Origin: Reyranella sp.
GTDB lineage: Bacteria > Pseudomonadota > Alphaproteobacteria > Reyranellales > Reyranellaceae
Length of the DNA: 64,000 bases
Assembly: GCF_017305915.1 (NCBI RefSeq)
Contig: NZ_JAFKJN010000014.1
Span: 62,001 to 126,000, forward strand
Direction: 5' to 3'
Under the pieces are notes generated by a model. That model had not been told where the DNA came from and ran no database searches. It saw nothing but the letters and a program-made list of their open reading frames with translations. The first letter of the stretch is position 1, and each line of letters opens with the position of its first letter. A program made the position numbers and the translations under genes. Positions 56,904 to 64,000 of the stretch are shown here, piece by piece.

Positions 56904-57158
56904 TCAGCGCGGTGGCAGGACCATCCCGTTGTTCTTCAGTGCCTGTTCGAGTGCCGCAATGCCATGGTCGGCACTGCCAGATTGGCACTGCGCCATCGCG
57001 ACTGGCACCGTAGCGCTGGGGGTCGCATGCTTAGGTGCCGTCTTTTGATAGATTTTGCTGAGCGTCGAGCAATAAGCGGTGTCACTCGACACGGCTCCCG
57101 CTGTCAGCGGCAACACTGCAACCGCGCAGGCAATTGCGAGTTTGGCACTTGTGGTCAT
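56904..57158 (-). CDS. Small secreted protein with two cysteines
   Basis: 84 residues with an excellent ribosome site (AAAGGAG) before the ATG and a signal peptide (MTTSAKLAIACAVAVLPLTAGA). The mature part has two cysteines (TAYCSTLSK and AQCQSG), perhaps a disulfide. No family is recognised. It is a lone gene with about 190 bases to the next one. Confidence 0.7.
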   Translation of the reverse strand: MTTSAKLAIACAVAVLPLTAGAVSSDTAYCSTLSKIYQKTAPKHATPSATVPVAMAQCQSGSADHGIAALEQALKNNGMVLPPR

Positions 57159-57347
57159 CGTAGACTCCTTTCGGAAGGTCGTTCATGCAACCTTTCCATG
57201 CTCGCCAGTGGGAGCGTTTGAATATACCGGTCGGCGTCCCGAAATATTCCGCGCGGCGCCTTTTCCGCGTTTGATCGGTGTTCCTTTGCCCGACGAAACT
57301 TAACGGCAGTTCGGGAATAACGAGCAGGAGAACGGCGTAAAGCCGAC

Positions 57348-57689
57348 GTGAAGAACCGGAAAGATGAGGGCGTGCGTTTTCTTGGATTCGTCGCCGGCAT
57401 GGCTCATCTGCTTGCGGTTTCCTCGCCTGCCTCGACCGAGGTCATTCCGCACGAGCTGTTGCAAGACCTACCGGTGGAAGTCACCGCAGTGGCAACACGT
57501 GTCGTCGAATGCAGCAGCTGGTCCAATACTGAAGTGACAAGTGAAGTCGACGACGCTCGCGTCGAGCGCGCGCTGGAAGTTCTGCGCTGCAATTCGCTGC
57601 CCAATGAACTCAGCATCCTGCGCCGCAAATACGCCTTATCGGCGCGCACAGTGAAAGCGATAGATTTTCTTCTCACCCTTCTGCCGTGA
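57348..57689 (+). CDS. Hypothetical protein
   Basis: 113 residues from GTG 57348; a GTG at 57372 (VRFLGFVAGMAHLLAV) would give a signal-like start. The C-terminal half (VDDARVERALEVLRCNSLPNELSILRRKYALSARTVKAIDFLL) is helical and looks like a folded domain. No family is recognised. Codon use is less GC-biased than the core genes. Confidence 0.5.
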   Translation: MKNRKDEGVRFLGFVAGMAHLLAVSSPASTEVIPHELLQDLPVEVTAVATRVVECSSWSNTEVTSEVDDARVERALEVLRCNSLPNELSILRRKYALSARTVKAIDFLLTLLP

Positions 57690-57810
57690 GGTGGAGCGCT
57701 TCGACAGAAATAATCATTCGATAGAGTCGGAATAAAGTTCAGAACAGCGCAGTACCCGTCTCCGAAGAAAGTCGCCGCTGCAGTCGCGGCGAGAAGCGAG
57801 AGGGGAGACG

Positions 57811-59163
57811 ATGAAGAAGTTTTTGATCAGCTCGACAAGCTTGATGGCCGTCGCGCTCTTTGACACCTACGCAATGGCTGCCGAGCCGATCAAGATCGAC
57901 GTTGGCGGTTATTATATCTTCTATGCCCAGGCCGGAGCGATTGAGGGATCGTACGCGCTGAACGGCAGCTCGACCCAGTACAAGGGCATCAATTTCATCC
58001 AGGAAGGCGAGATTCACTTCACTGGCCAGACCAAGCTCGACAACGGCACGACGGTCGGCCTCCAGGTCCAGCTCGAAGGCTGGAACCCTTCGATTGCCAA
58101 CGGCAATCGTCAGATTGACGAGGCCTATATTTTCGCCTTTGGCGACTGGGGCCGCATCGAGTTCGGCGCGCGCGATCCCGCGGGCTACCGCATGTGGTAC
58201 GGCGCACCGTCCGCGCTGATCGAGTTCGGCTTCCTCCAGCACAACACCGCCTTCGCCTGGGCCAATGGATCGGCTCTCGTCAACAACAAGGCCAATCTTC
58301 ATGTCACGGCGGCAGCAATCGGCTCTCAGGTGGGCGATGCCAATCGCATCAACTACTTCACGCCACGCTTCGCTGGCCTGCAGATCGGCTTCGGCTATGC
58401 GCCCAAGTGGAATCCGTTCTTCAGCTTCCCGGGTCTCACGTCCGGTCCCACCCCCAACTTCAACCAGACCTGCGGCTTCTCGGATCCGACGACGGCTTCC
58501 AACTGTCCGACGAACGATTTTTCGTACCAGGACATGATCGATATCGGCGCGAACTACATCAACAAGTTCGGCGATATGACGGTGGCGGCTTACGGCGCCT
58601 TCCTCTACGCCTCCTTCGTTCCGGGTTTCACAAACTTGGCCGCGGTTGCCAACACGGTCACCGGCTACAACCAGACCAGCCTGAAGCAATGGGTCACGGG
58701 CCTGCAGCTGGCGTGGAACGGGTTTACGATCGGCGGCAACGTCGGCTGGGATAACCACGGCGTAGGCGGCAACTACTACACCGGCGCCGACAACGACACG
58801 CGCTTCTACAACGCGAGCATCATGTACGAGACCGGTCCCTGGCAGCTCTCGTTCGGCTGGGCCGGCTCGTACAACGACAGCGGCAACGGCTCGCGCTCCA
58901 TCCTCGCCATCGCCCCCGGCACCAATGCGATCACGCTGAACACCCCGGCTACCCCTGGTGCCGCCTTCAGCAACAATCTCGCTGCCGGCGGCCTGCTGTT
59001 CGGCACGGAATCGGCGCAGAAGTTTGAGTTCGGCGCGAATTATCAGCTCGGCCCCGGCGTCCATCTCACCGGCGGCGGCATCGTCTGGAACTTTGCCGGG
59101 CCGTCCAATGCCGTCACCGGCCAGGCCTGGGGAGTCATGCTTGGAATGGACTTCCGGTACTAG
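57811..59163 (+). CDS. Outer-membrane porin
   Basis: 450 residues with a signal peptide ending AMAA and a good ribosome site (GGGGAG). It has alternating beta strands throughout, glycine/aromatic-rich turns, an RIEFGARDPAGYRMWYG segment and a C-terminal GVMLGMDFRY whose final aromatic is the sorting signal of outer-membrane barrels. It fits the Porin_4 type, probably a 16-stranded general or substrate-selective pore. Codon use is less GC-rich than the core genes. Confidence 0.9.
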   Translation: MKKFLISSTSLMAVALFDTYAMAAEPIKIDVGGYYIFYAQAGAIEGSYALNGSSTQYKGINFIQEGEIHFTGQTKLDNGTTVGLQVQLEGWNPSIANGNRQIDEAYIFAFGDWGRIEFGARDPAGYRMWYGAPSALIEFGFLQHNTAFAWANGSALVNNKANLHVTAAAIGSQVGDANRINYFTPRFAGLQIGFGYAPKWNPFFSFPGLTSGPTPNFNQTCGFSDPTTASNCPTNDFSYQDMIDIGANYINKFGDMTVAAYGAFLYASFVPGFTNLAAVANTVTGYNQTSLKQWVTGLQLAWNGFTIGGNVGWDNHGVGGNYYTGADNDTRFYNASIMYETGPWQLSFGWAGSYNDSGNGSRSILAIAPGTNAITLNTPATPGAAFSNNLAAGGLLFGTESAQKFEFGANYQLGPGVHLTGGGIVWNFAGPSNAVTGQAWGVMLGMDFRY

Positions 59164-59206
59164 TCCGGCGCAAAGCGGCCGCGCCGCCGGGCCTCGGCGC
59201 AGCCGC

Positions 59207-59245
59207 GAGCCGAGGGACCGCTCCCTCCTTGGGGTCCCTCGGCTC
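59207..59245. terminator. Hairpin after the porin gene
   Basis: A perfect 13-bp stem (GAGCCGAGGGACC / GGTCCCTCGGCTC) with a 13-base loop, 43 bases after the porin stop. No T-run follows. It is a likely mRNA 3' end or stabiliser for the porin. Confidence 0.65.
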
Positions 59246-59335
59246 CCCTTACTGGCGTGCGCCGATCATCGATTCCCGGCGCGCGCCAGCCTTAAATCCC
59301 GACAGTGGCGACGCCTGTGACATGGAGGTCATGCC

Positions 59336-59899
59336 ATGGTCTACCTGAAGAGAGTCGCGCCTCTCCTCCTTGTGACCTTGCTGCCAGCGATCGCACATAC
59401 AGCGACTATCGGTGGGACCGACTACGCCACGCAATACGACTATAGCGAATTCTTCGCCGCTACCGACGGCAAGAAATTCCGCGTCGTGTTGGCCGGAAAC
59501 CCCTTTCCAGGTGTGAACCAGCGGGCAGTGGCGATTTCATTGCTTGCCCAGATGCAGGCTGCTCGACCGCAGCCTCACTTGGCATTTACCTACGACGACT
59601 CTTTCGAACGGCCTCGGCCCGACTACCGGCTCGTGCTCCTGTTTGACGCGTCAAAGGACTTTGGGGCTATGGCGGTATGCGCCGGGACGCAGCCACGCCT
59701 TGGGAACGGCAAGCCCGGCCTCTTCAATGTCTTCGCAGTTTATTGCCGCAACGACCTGGCGCTGTCCCAGACCACTGCGTGGACCAATGCCGCGGGTCCC
59801 GATGATCCACGCGTCGAACAACTCTTCCGCGAGCTGTTCGCAGTTTTGTTCAGCGATGCAGCGGGGTTGCGACCCCGGTCGGGCGCCGGGCTGCGCTGA
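59336..59899 (+). CDS. Secreted hypothetical protein
   Basis: 187 residues. The ribosome site GGAGG is seven bases before the ATG. A signal peptide (MVYLKRVAPLLLVTLLPAIAHTA) precedes the mature part. LAGNPFPGVNQRAVAISLLAQMQAA and YRLVLLFDAS...CAGTQPRL...YCRNDLAL hold two cysteines. No family is recognised with confidence. Confidence 0.65.
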   Translation: MVYLKRVAPLLLVTLLPAIAHTATIGGTDYATQYDYSEFFAATDGKKFRVVLAGNPFPGVNQRAVAISLLAQMQAARPQPHLAFTYDDSFERPRPDYRLVLLFDASKDFGAMAVCAGTQPRLGNGKPGLFNVFAVYCRNDLALSQTTAWTNAAGPDDPRVEQLFRELFAVLFSDAAGLRPRSGAGLR

Positions 59900-59920
59900 A
59901 ACCGCCTTTGGCCCGATCTC

Positions 59921-60006
59921 GCCACGTGCAGGACGTCCGTCTTCGTCGACTTCAAGGGCGTCCTGCCCTTCATCGCGATCGACATCTTACGCCCGGTCCT
60001 AATCGC
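59921..60006 (+). pseudogene. Scrap of a TRAP-transporter large permease (DctM) gene
   Basis: One frame reads FVDFKGVLPFIAIDILRPVLIAW, which looks like the last membrane segment region of DctM proteins (KG-x-LPF-x-x-x-D-x-x-R). There is no start and no upstream homology, and it runs into copy B of the segmental duplication. It marks a rearrangement breakpoint. Confidence 0.45.
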
Positions 60007-60736
60007 TTGGGCGCAGGCGCGCGCTGTGCGAGGGCCCGATGGAGCCGCCGCAGGCCTGGCTCATGAGCGGTCCGGAAGACATGACGCGCGCCCAGCTTTA
60101 GCCGCTGCTGCTGCCGGCCGTCGCCTTCCAGCGCGGCGCCGCCGCGGTCTCGGCGAAGTTCTTGAACATGAGATTGAACGAGATGCTGATGCGCTCGTTG
60201 ACGCCGTGGTTCGACGGCACGTGATGCCGCAGCCACGACGGAAAGATCATCATGCGGCCGGGTATCGCCTGCTCGGCCGCGGCGTTGGCGGTCACGCGGT
60301 TGAGCTTGCCGCTCCACGGCATGATCGAGATCGGCCGCGGATCCTGGAAGACCAGCTCCGGCGCGCCGTCGGAGACGTCGACGTAGTAGACGCCGCTCAG
60401 GTAGTTGTTCGGATGATTGTGCGTCGGGTGATAGCTGCCCGGCGGATTGATGTTGGCCCAGCAGCCGGTGATCATCATCGGGTACTGCTCGAGCTGCAGG
60501 AACTGCGCGACGCTGCGCCCGGCGACCTCGACGAGCTGCGTGAACTCTGCGAATTCAGGTCGTGTATGGAGATCGTGCGGCGTCTGCCAGTTGCTGCCCG
60601 GCGGAACGTTGGGCCGCGGCGCGATGAGTCGCTCGATCTCGGCCTTCAATTTGGCATTCAACGCCGCCGCATCCGCCGCCGCGATGTCGAGCACCCAGAG
60701 GGGTGTCGGGAACAGCTCCCGCACTTCCTGTTTGAC
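60004..60736. repeat. Segmental duplication, copy B
   Basis: The second copy of 55953-56690, same orientation. The metallopeptidase part is cut to about 60 bases of reading frame. The oxygenase part is intact, but its upstream region is not duplicated. The distance between copies is about 4.05 kb. Confidence 0.9.
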
Positions 60737-60742
60737 CTTCAC
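60098..60742 (-). CDS. Putative 2OG-Fe(II) oxygenase, copy B
   Basis: 214 residues if GTG 60742 is used; an ATG at 60790 is also in frame. It is about 98 percent identical to the product of 56055-56696. Changes seen are Val to Ile in VLDI, Thr to Ala in AAALNA, Ile to Val in VEVAG and Leu to Met in GRMMIF, plus one extra residue at the end. All putative iron ligands are kept. The homology stops at the start codon, so the promoter and ribosome site come from other DNA, and expression is uncertain. Confidence 0.8.
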   Translation of the reverse strand: MKVKQEVRELFPTPLWVLDIAAADAAALNAKLKAEIERLIAPRPNVPPGSNWQTPHDLHTRPEFAEFTQLVEVAGRSVAQFLQLEQYPMMITGCWANINPPGSYHPTHNHPNNYLSGVYYVDVSDGAPELVFQDPRPISIMPWSGKLNRVTANAAAEQAIPGRMMIFPSWLRHHVPSNHGVNERISISFNLMFKNFAETAAAPRWKATAGSSSG

Positions 60743-60870
60743 GCGGCATAGTCTAGCAGTTGCAGTGCAAATCGGCCCAGCATTTATCACACGCGCGTGT
60801 GTTCGGTCTGTGAATAATCACGCGACCGTCACCCCGGCCTCCAGGCGGAGGCCGGCCCGAACGCGCGAGC

Positions 60871-62334
60871 TTATTCCGCGGCGACTCTTACAGGCGATTC
60901 CCTGAGCACTGCGGCGGCTTCTTTCGCCACCCGCGTGCCGTCGAAGAAGCGCGGATTCTGCTGGCCCCACAGGCGCACGGCGTTGGCGAAAGTGAAGTCG
61001 CGGAAGTCGGCTTCGGTGATCAGCTCGTCCTCGACCAGCTCGTAGGCCTCAGGGACCGGCGAGAGCATGTCGGGCACGTCGAAGTGGCCGATGTCGGAGC
61101 TGAAGATCGCGTTGATGCGCGCGCCGAACGGGTTGGCGCGGCCGAAGGCGGTGACGTTCATGCGGTCGTCCGCCTCGCAGCCGAAGTAGTAGGGCCGGGC
61201 GTAGAGATCGACCCAGTCCTCCTTGCGCGCGATCTTGCAGGCGGCGAAGTCGTCGAGCTCGGGCACGCCGCCGGTCGGCTCGTCCTCCTCGCGCGCCGGC
61301 CAGCCGTCGCGCTTGTCGAGCTCGGCGGCGATGTCCTTGTAGCCGTACTTGTCGACATAGGAGCGCAGCAGCGTGCGGTTCAGCTTCTTGGGATCCATGT
61401 AGGAGATGCCGGCGGCGCCGCGCCGCTCCCAATGCTCGATCAGGTCGGCGAAGAGCTGGCAGCCCCAGCCCACGCCGCCCTCGAGGAAGGCGAAGTTGAT
61501 GTCGGGGAAGCGCCGGGTCACGCCGCCCAGGAACAGGCCCTTGGCGATGGCATGGCCGGCGGCGGCGAAGTGGCCGATGTGGTTGTAGGTGAAGTTGCTG
61601 GGCGAGTTGCGCAGGCCGAAGCCGCGCCCACCGGCATGGAACGTCGGTGCGACGCCGAGCTCGCGGCACTTCTGCCAGACCGGGTCGTAGTCGTGGTCGC
61701 TGTCGATGCCGAACCGCTCGAAGGTCACGGTGTGGCGGGTCAGGTCGGGATCGACGTCCTTGGCCTTGGCCATGCGGCGGGCGGCGTTGCCGAACATGGC
61801 GACCTTGGCGCCGAGCTGCGTGACGCAGAACTCGAGCTCCTCGATCGCCTCCTCGGGCGTGAACATCGGGATCACCGCGGCGGGCGTGAGGCGATCGCCG
61901 AGCTTGCCGAAGTATTCGGCGGTGACGAGGTTGAAGCCCCGGCAGACGGCGCGCCGCGTTGCGTCGTCCTGGATGCGCGGCACGCTCAACCCCGCGGTCG
62001 GATAGATGATGCCGAAGTCGATGCCGAGCTCGTCGAGCCGGTCGTACAGCATGCGCGGCATCATCGCGGTGGCGCGGTCTCGGGTGTTGGTCGACTGCCG
62101 CGTCCAGTAGCCCTCCATGGCGATGCCGCGCTGCTTGCGCTCGGCGATCGAGAGCTTCAGCGCATCGGGGATGCGGCGCTGCGAGGCGAGGAAGCCGTCG
62201 GCGGCCTTGTCGCCGGCGAGCTTGCGCATGCGCTCGGCGAACACGGGGTTGTACTCCACCCAATGGCCGTCGCCGTCGATGATCGGATGCTTGAGGGACG
62301 CACGTACTTCTGAAGGACCGCGATGAGAACTCAT
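60871..62334 (-). CDS. Amidohydrolase_2-family metal-dependent hydrolase
   Basis: 487 residues from ATG 62334 (MSSHRGPSEVRASLKHPIIDGDGHW). The TIM-barrel site is marked by DGDGHW at the start, THFAGG-like FHAGGRGF in the middle, FLEGGVGWG, and SSDIGHFD near the end, which would carry the catalytic Asp. This family (ACMSD-like) decarboxylates or hydrates aromatic or heterocyclic acids; the substrate is unknown. No partner genes are near. Confidence 0.88.
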   Translation of the reverse strand: MSSHRGPSEVRASLKHPIIDGDGHWVEYNPVFAERMRKLAGDKAADGFLASQRRIPDALKLSIAERKQRGIAMEGYWTRQSTNTRDRATAMMPRMLYDRLDELGIDFGIIYPTAGLSVPRIQDDATRRAVCRGFNLVTAEYFGKLGDRLTPAAVIPMFTPEEAIEELEFCVTQLGAKVAMFGNAARRMAKAKDVDPDLTRHTVTFERFGIDSDHDYDPVWQKCRELGVAPTFHAGGRGFGLRNSPSNFTYNHIGHFAAAGHAIAKGLFLGGVTRRFPDINFAFLEGGVGWGCQLFADLIEHWERRGAAGISYMDPKKLNRTLLRSYVDKYGYKDIAAELDKRDGWPAREEDEPTGGVPELDDFAACKIARKEDWVDLYARPYYFGCEADDRMNVTAFGRANPFGARINAIFSSDIGHFDVPDMLSPVPEAYELVEDELITEADFRDFTFANAVRLWGQQNPRFFDGTRVAKEAAAVLRESPVRVAAE

Positions 62335-62686
62335 GCCCGCCTCCAAGGTCACGGATAACCAAGGCGAGAACGGTAGTCCTCCGGGCGGCGGCGTGCAACG
62401 AAGCTCAGCCTGCCCGGCGAAATGCCCGCGACGGTTTATGTCCGGCATTCATGTCCTGTGCGACGCTGCGGCCATGCTGCTGCGGCCATGCTGCTGCGGT
62501 CGTTCGTTACCGTGCTTTGCTGCTGCGCTCTTCTCGTTGGGCGGGCATGGGCCGACCCGCTGCCGACTCGCTTCGCGACACGAACACGATCGTGCTCGAG
62601 GCGGCCTCGTCAAGATGGTGATCCGCTTCGATCCGACGGACTACGTGCCCCGCGCTGTGCAGATCACCGACGAGCCGGTGCCGTGA
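62335..62686 (+). pseudogene. Probable decayed small secreted-protein gene in a 350-bp gap
   Basis: The gap holds no intact gene. On the plus strand one frame gives a good signal peptide (MLLRSFVTVLCCCALLVGRAWA, from 62486). Another frame, out of register, gives a protein-like tail (LVKMVIRFDPTDYVPRAVQIT) that ends at 62686. A 14-base unit GCGGCCATGCTGCT is repeated in tandem just before the start. This pattern fits a frameshifted small gene. The first 130 bases show nothing clear beyond the promoter region of the amidohydrolase gene. Confidence 0.4.
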
Positions 62687-64000
62687 TCAGCCGCCGACGA
62701 CCGGCGCCACGCTGCGGGCCATCGCGAGTACGCGTTTGTCGGCCATCGCCTCGCCCATCAGCATGAAGCCGACCGGCAGCTCACCCGCCTGGTGGCAGGG
62801 CAGGCTGATGCCGCAGCGGTCGAGGAAGTTGCCGACCGTGGTGTTGCGCAGCAGCAGAAGGTTCTTTTTGGTGAAGCCCTCGGGTGTCGAGACCTCGTCG
62901 AGGGTCGGCGCGACGATGGCGCAGGTCGGCATGATGACGGCGTCGTAGTTCCGGGTGATCGCCGAGACGCGCTTCTGCAGGTCGGCGCGGGCGGCCAGCA
63001 GATCGATGTAGTCGGCCGCGGTCATCTCCTTGCCGCGCAGGATGCGCGGATAGATGATCTGGTCGTAGTCCTTGCCGCGGCGCGCGATCAGCTTCTGGTG
63101 CCAGGCATAGGCTTCGGAGGCGGCGAACCCGCCCTTGGCGTTGATCGCCGGCAGCTCGAGGAGCTGCGGCAGGTCGAAGGACTCGATCTTCACGCCCTTG
63201 GCCGACAGCGCCTTGCAGGCGCGGTCGAAGGCGGCGGCGACGGTCGGATCGAGCTCGTCCATCACGAACTGCCGGGGGATGCCGAAGCGCAGGCCCATGA
63301 GCGGTGCGGCGTCGGGGATCGCGATCGGCCCCGCCAGAAATTCTCCGGCGAACACCGCATCGACGATGGCGCAGCATTCGACCGAGTTGGCGAGCGGCCC
63401 GATCGAATCGAGCGAGGTCGAGAGCGGCACCACGCCGTCGATCGGCACGCGCCGCGCGGTCGGCTTGAAGCCGGTGAGGCCGCAGACGGCCGCGGGGATG
63501 CGCACCGAGCCGCCGGTGTCGGTGCCGAGCGCCGCAACGGCCATGCGGTCGGCGACCGAGACCGCCGCGCCCGACGACGAGCCGCCGGGCACGCGCTTGC
63601 GGTCGGCCGGATTGCCCGGCGTGCCGTAATGCGGGTTGAAGCCGACGCCCGAGAAGGCGAACTCGCTCATGTTGGTGCTGCCGACGATCACCGCGCCCGC
63701 CGCGCGCAGCCGCGCCACGACCGGCGCGTCCGCCTTGGCTGGCGGCGCATCGTCGAGCGCCCTCGAGCCGGAGAGAGTGGTCTCGCCCGCGACGTCGCAC
63801 AGGTTCTTGATCGATACCGGGAGGCCGGCGAGCGGGCCGGGCACCACGCCGGCCTTGCGCAGCGCGTCGCTCGCATCGGCGGCGGCCAGCACCTGCTGCT
63901 TGTAGACCTTGATGAAGGCGCGGCTGCCTTCGCCCTTGGGATCCTCGACGCGCGCCAGCGCCTCTTCGGTGAGCTTGCGCGAGGTGGTCCGTCCCGCCGC
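62687..64000 (-). CDS. Amidase-signature family protein (5' end outside window)
   Basis: At least 437 residues are visible; the frame is open to the right edge, so the start lies beyond 64000. The Ser-cisSer-Lys triad region is complete: Lys in SIKNLCDVAGE, and the Gly/Ser-rich PGGSSSGAAVSVADRMAVAALGTDTGGSVRIPA. Such enzymes hydrolyse amides (GatA-, allophanate- or aryl-amide-type). No gatC or gatB is nearby, so a catabolic amidase is more likely than tRNA amidation. Confidence 0.92.
   Translation of the reverse strand, partial: AAGRTTSRKLTEEALARVEDPKGEGSRAFIKVYKQQVLAAADASDALRKAGVVPGPLAGLPVSIKNLCDVAGETTLSGSRALDDAPPAKADAPVVARLRAAGAVIVGSTNMSEFAFSGVGFNPHYGTPGNPADRKRVPGGSSSGAAVSVADRMAVAALGTDTGGSVRIPAAVCGLTGFKPTARRVPIDGVVPLSTSLDSIGPLANSVECCAIVDAVFAGEFLAGPIAIPDAAPLMGLRFGIPRQFVMDELDPTVAAAFDRACKALSAKGVKIESFDLPQLLELPAINAKGGFAASEAYAWHQKLIARRGKDYDQIIYPRILRGKEMTAADYIDLLAARADLQKRVSAITRNYDAVIMPTCAIVAPTLDEVSTPEGFTKKNLLLLRNTTVGNFLDRCGISLPCHQAGELPVGFMLMGEAMADKRVLAMARSVAPVVGG

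Noticed and set aside
60788..60801. CACACGCGCGTGTG palindrome as an operator
   Set aside because: It is perfect but short, made of alternating bases, and not clearly placed at a promoter. The evidence is too weak.
62687..64000. Glu-tRNA(Gln) amidotransferase subunit A (gatA)
   Set aside because: No gatC/gatB next to it, and the C-terminal half is unlike GatA. A catabolic amidase fits better.

Overview
The window is GC-rich (roughly two thirds G+C) chromosomal DNA from an alphaproteobacterium. The best evidence is the Irr regulator placed head-to-head with fabA-fabB-fabI, an Irr-type iron control element in front of a rubrerythrin gene, and the housekeeping run rimP-nusA-ylxR-infB-rbfA-truB-rpsO-pnp. 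Many solute ABC transporters, amidohydrolases and amidases, together with repeated intergenic palindromes, suggest a soil or water heterotroph of the Rhizobiales/Rhodospirillales type. A Reyranella-like organism is my guess, not something the sequence proves. I found no tRNA, rRNA, CRISPR array or insertion sequence.

1-9.2 kb: a secreted creatininase-like protein, a YVTN-type beta-propeller and an SsuABC-type ABC importer form one tight operon. It converges on hutI-hutH-hutU (histidine degradation). 9.3-16.4 kb: a flavoprotein/TauD-type dioxygenase pair, then hisA-hisF-hisE running into two tandem HIT-family genes and an exported alpha/beta hydrolase. A 520-bp stretch upstream of hisA has no convincing gene but ends in a strong plus-strand terminator. 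16.4-26.3 kb: a dipeptide/oligopeptide-type ABC operon containing two exported NTF2-like genes, a divergent M20 amidohydrolase and a second binding protein.

26.4-30.1 kb: a ThDP-dependent decarboxylase/synthase-like enzyme, trmB (whose start lies in a repeat) and an MFS transporter. 30.2-39.9 kb: the translation/transcription core operon behind an attenuator-like hairpin. 39.9-45.2 kb: a VOC protein, an XRE regulator with a near-perfect palindromic operator, an intradiol dioxygenase, and fabI-fabB-fabA with divergent irr. 45.2-47.7 kb: an Irr-box-preceded rubrerythrin / two-cluster Fe-S protein / DUF3501 operon, in my view the most interesting system here. 47.7-54.0 kb: TonB, an SH3 protein, a 2-hydroxyacid dehydrogenase, a YihY membrane protein, a PlsB-like acyltransferase, MAPEG and msrA.

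54-62.7 kb is visibly rearranged. It holds a frameshifted P-loop gene, a globin with a collapsed tandem copy, a metallopeptidase, and a 2OG-Fe(II) oxygenase gene duplicated about 4 kb apart together with the tail of the metallopeptidase. Between the copies lie a porin, small secreted proteins and a scrap that looks like TRAP-transporter coding sequence. The window ends in an amidohydrolase_2 gene and an amidase that runs off the right edge. Most operons use 1- to 4-base stop/start overlaps, so translational coupling is the rule. Long antisense open frames are common because of the GC content and were left out.
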